Position numbers and translations under genes: made by a program. From Lotus japonicus (taxonomy: Eukaryota; Streptophyta; Magnoliopsida; Fabales; Fabaceae), in assembly GCF_012489685.1 (NCBI RefSeq), contig NC_080044.1:22362369-22426368 (forward strand): a stretch of DNA of 64,000 nucleotides, in the 5' to 3' direction. Positions 62,223-64,000 of the stretch are shown here, in pieces. The notes under the pieces were generated by a model that saw nothing but the letters and a program-made list of their open reading frames with translations, was not told where the DNA came from and made no database searches. How positions within the stretch are numbered: the first letter of the stretch is position 1; each line of letters starts with the position of its first letter.

Positions 62223-63900
62223 GTGTAGTGCATTACTGGTAGAGAGGTTTGTAAATGTGCACCCCCTCAAAATTCCCCACAGTAGCTTTTGGTAGCTCAC
62301 TCTTGTACATGTAATTTATTGTTATTCCTTTATGCACTCTTCGAATAGAAGCAAACTAGCAAGTTTGCCTTCCCATAAATTTTGGATGGTTTTGTCTTCA
62401 AGACAAATTTGTAGCTTGTGGCTAACAATTCTGACCATTTGTGGTTGTAGATCCCAGCTTCTTTCTTGCTATGCTAATTCAGATCATATTTCTTAAAACA
62501 ATTTAAGAGATTTAAAAAGGCATTTTTATGGCTTTAAGTTGTAAACAATTTTTAAGACTTTTAAATATATAAATAAGTACGTTAAAAAAAATTAAGTTGA
62601 CTTTTTAAAGGATACATTTTTTAGCGGCTGTTTGAACCTATATTATTAGTCCGGGCGGGATCTCGGGATCACATCCCATCCTAAATGTGCTATGACGAAG
62701 ACCCCCCATCCCATCCCAGTTCACCATCGCGGTTGGGATTGTGGCCAAACTTGAGGCCTTTCCCACATGATCCTAGCACGATTGCGATGGGGTTTGTTTT
62801 TCAAAATTGCCCTCAAAATTTAAACTTTTGGGGTGTTTTTTAGGGGTAGTTTCAGGTTTTCCCAATGGAAAGCCCTTAGAATTTTACTTTTGTTCGAACC
62901 TTACCTCCCTTTGACCCGCTTCTCATTTCTCTCTTCATCCCTACTCTCTCAACTACTAGAACCATTCGACGACCACCACGACACGACCTCCAGCCTTTCT
63001 CTAGCGAGCTTCTGACCTATTTTGCTAAGGTAGGTTTCTTGCTCTGTTCGTTTTCACTTCTGACCAAAACATGCACATATTTAAACCTTTTTATATTTAT
63101 ATTTTTTAATTTATTTATTTTCAATATCTCTTGTCTTTTGAATTATACTTTTTTTATCGATAAAAAATGTAATAGAAAAAAACCCAAGGATCAAAAAAGT
63201 AAAAAAAATATAATAAAAGTGTTGCATAGCTTTAATTTTATCAATCCCGAGGTTTAAATATCCAAATAATGATATACACCCTAAATTTTTTTTCTTTATT
63301 TTTTTTTGAAAATTCCTTTATCTATTTTTTACTATACATTGTTTTTCTCTTTTCTCATCCTTTAATTAATAATATACACCTTAAATTTTTTTTCTTTATC
63401 TATTTTTTCCAATACATTGTTTTTCTCTTTTCTCATCCTTTAATTTTTCTCTCATATTGAGGTTATTGGCATAGGAAATCTGGAAGTAGATGTACGTATA
63501 TAAAAGTCGATTCAAATGCTCACCACTTTGGAAACTTAGATAATGTTTAAAAAAAAAAACTTCGATAACAATTTTGAATTGTACTGCTTTTAAGCCATTG
63601 AGTTCTTTAGAAAAAAGTAAGGGCACCAATCTTCACACATCACGACATTTTCCATTTAGTTTGCGTAGCAAGTTCAATTTAGATTTTGTTCACGAATTGC
63701 AGAACAAAAAGGTGGATATTAGGTAATCTAAAACTTGACAAATTGACATCTGATGTATTTTGAACTTTAGCTGAGATGTCATATGTGAACAATATTTGTA
63801 TGGAGATAGAACTAACCAAGATAAATTTCATAATCCACACAGCACACTTAATATACATATACATTTAATACATATATGATATATATCACACGGTCACACC
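62223..63900. other. RopGEF 3' flank and intergenic DNA
   Basis: Probable 3' UTR to about 62370, then AT-rich DNA. A G/C-richer patch at 62640-62800 (CATCCCATCC words) and a C/T-rich stretch at 62880-63010 have no recognised product. An imperfect tandem duplication lies at about 63269-63441: TATACACC(C/T)TAAATTTT... to TTTCTCATCCTTTAAT occurs twice, the second copy with an internal deletion. Confidence 0.6.
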
Positions 63901-64000
63901 CTAATCAGAAGTATCCAAAGAGAGGGCATTCCTGATTAGATTAAGTTCCTTGGTGACATCCTTCATATTCATTCTTCCCTTTGGTGATTCTGCTGAACAA
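63901..64000 (-). CDS. C-terminal end of an LRR receptor-like kinase (partial)
   Basis: Minus-strand reading from the window edge gives CSAESPKGRMNMKDVTKELNLIRNALS... and stops at TAG (63901-63903). The pattern Cys-x(6-7)-Arg-Met-x-Met-x-Asp-Val-x-x-Glu-Leu-x-x-Ile-(R/K) is the usual end of the kinase domain plus short tail in LRR subfamily XII receptor kinases (the FLS2/EFR/Xa21 relatives). Only 33 codons are in the window. The rest of the gene lies beyond 64000. The kinase assignment rests on this motif alone. Confidence 0.7.
   Translation of the reverse strand, partial: CSAESPKGRMNMKDVTKELNLIRNALSLDTSD

Overview
This is plant nuclear DNA from a dicot, most likely a legume. The reasons are AT-rich intergenic DNA, spliced genes with GT-AG introns, a PPR gene, an NHL/LEA_2 gene, a plant-only PRONE-domain RopGEF, the tail of an LRR receptor kinase, and Sirevirus-type copia elements. 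The legume assignment is an impression from retroelement style and was not tested. About two thirds of the window is transposable element. The recognisable host genes all lie to the right of 38.7 kb.

Left block (1-18 kb). A minus-strand Ty1/copia element (1374-12606, target duplication TTGTG) is broken by stop codons and a frameshift. It has also been hit by two long TG...CA elements with 5-bp target duplications, read as solo LTRs: A at 4336-8365 (duplication ATTCT) and B at 9267-11636 (duplication AAGGA). Solo LTR A holds the oddest sequence in the window. It has a TATA box inside a hairpin, two arrays of short hairpins whose stems differ from copy to copy while the loops stay the same, and then a 234-codon open frame ending in an acidic tail.

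Middle block (17.7-38.5 kb). A 3-bp-duplication MITE was split by a minus-strand Sirevirus (18442-38171) with near-identical 877-bp LTRs. The pol gene of that Sirevirus was split in turn by a plus-strand Sirevirus (24616-35046) with an intact 1418-codon gag-pol and two more downstream frames. The 5' LTR of the inner element is missing. In its place is a 72-bp TG...CA segment that is almost entirely a perfect 66-bp palindrome.

Right block (38.5-64 kb). An intronless PPR gene (38796-40271), a Tourist-like MITE, a gag fossil, an NHL/LEA_2 gene (46198-46812), and low-complexity CCACCA DNA. Next comes a gutted copia element (50385-55047) whose LTR carries a hAT element that itself carries two foldback elements. 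After it is a seven-exon RopGEF gene (56991-62222) with a SINE in intron 1. At the right edge is the C-terminal end of an LRR receptor-like kinase on the minus strand.

The host genes look like ordinary single-copy neighbours, not an operon or cluster. The best candidates for something undescribed are the hairpin arrays in solo LTR A, the palindrome replacing an LTR, and the promoter-like leaders before the extra frames in both Sireviruses.
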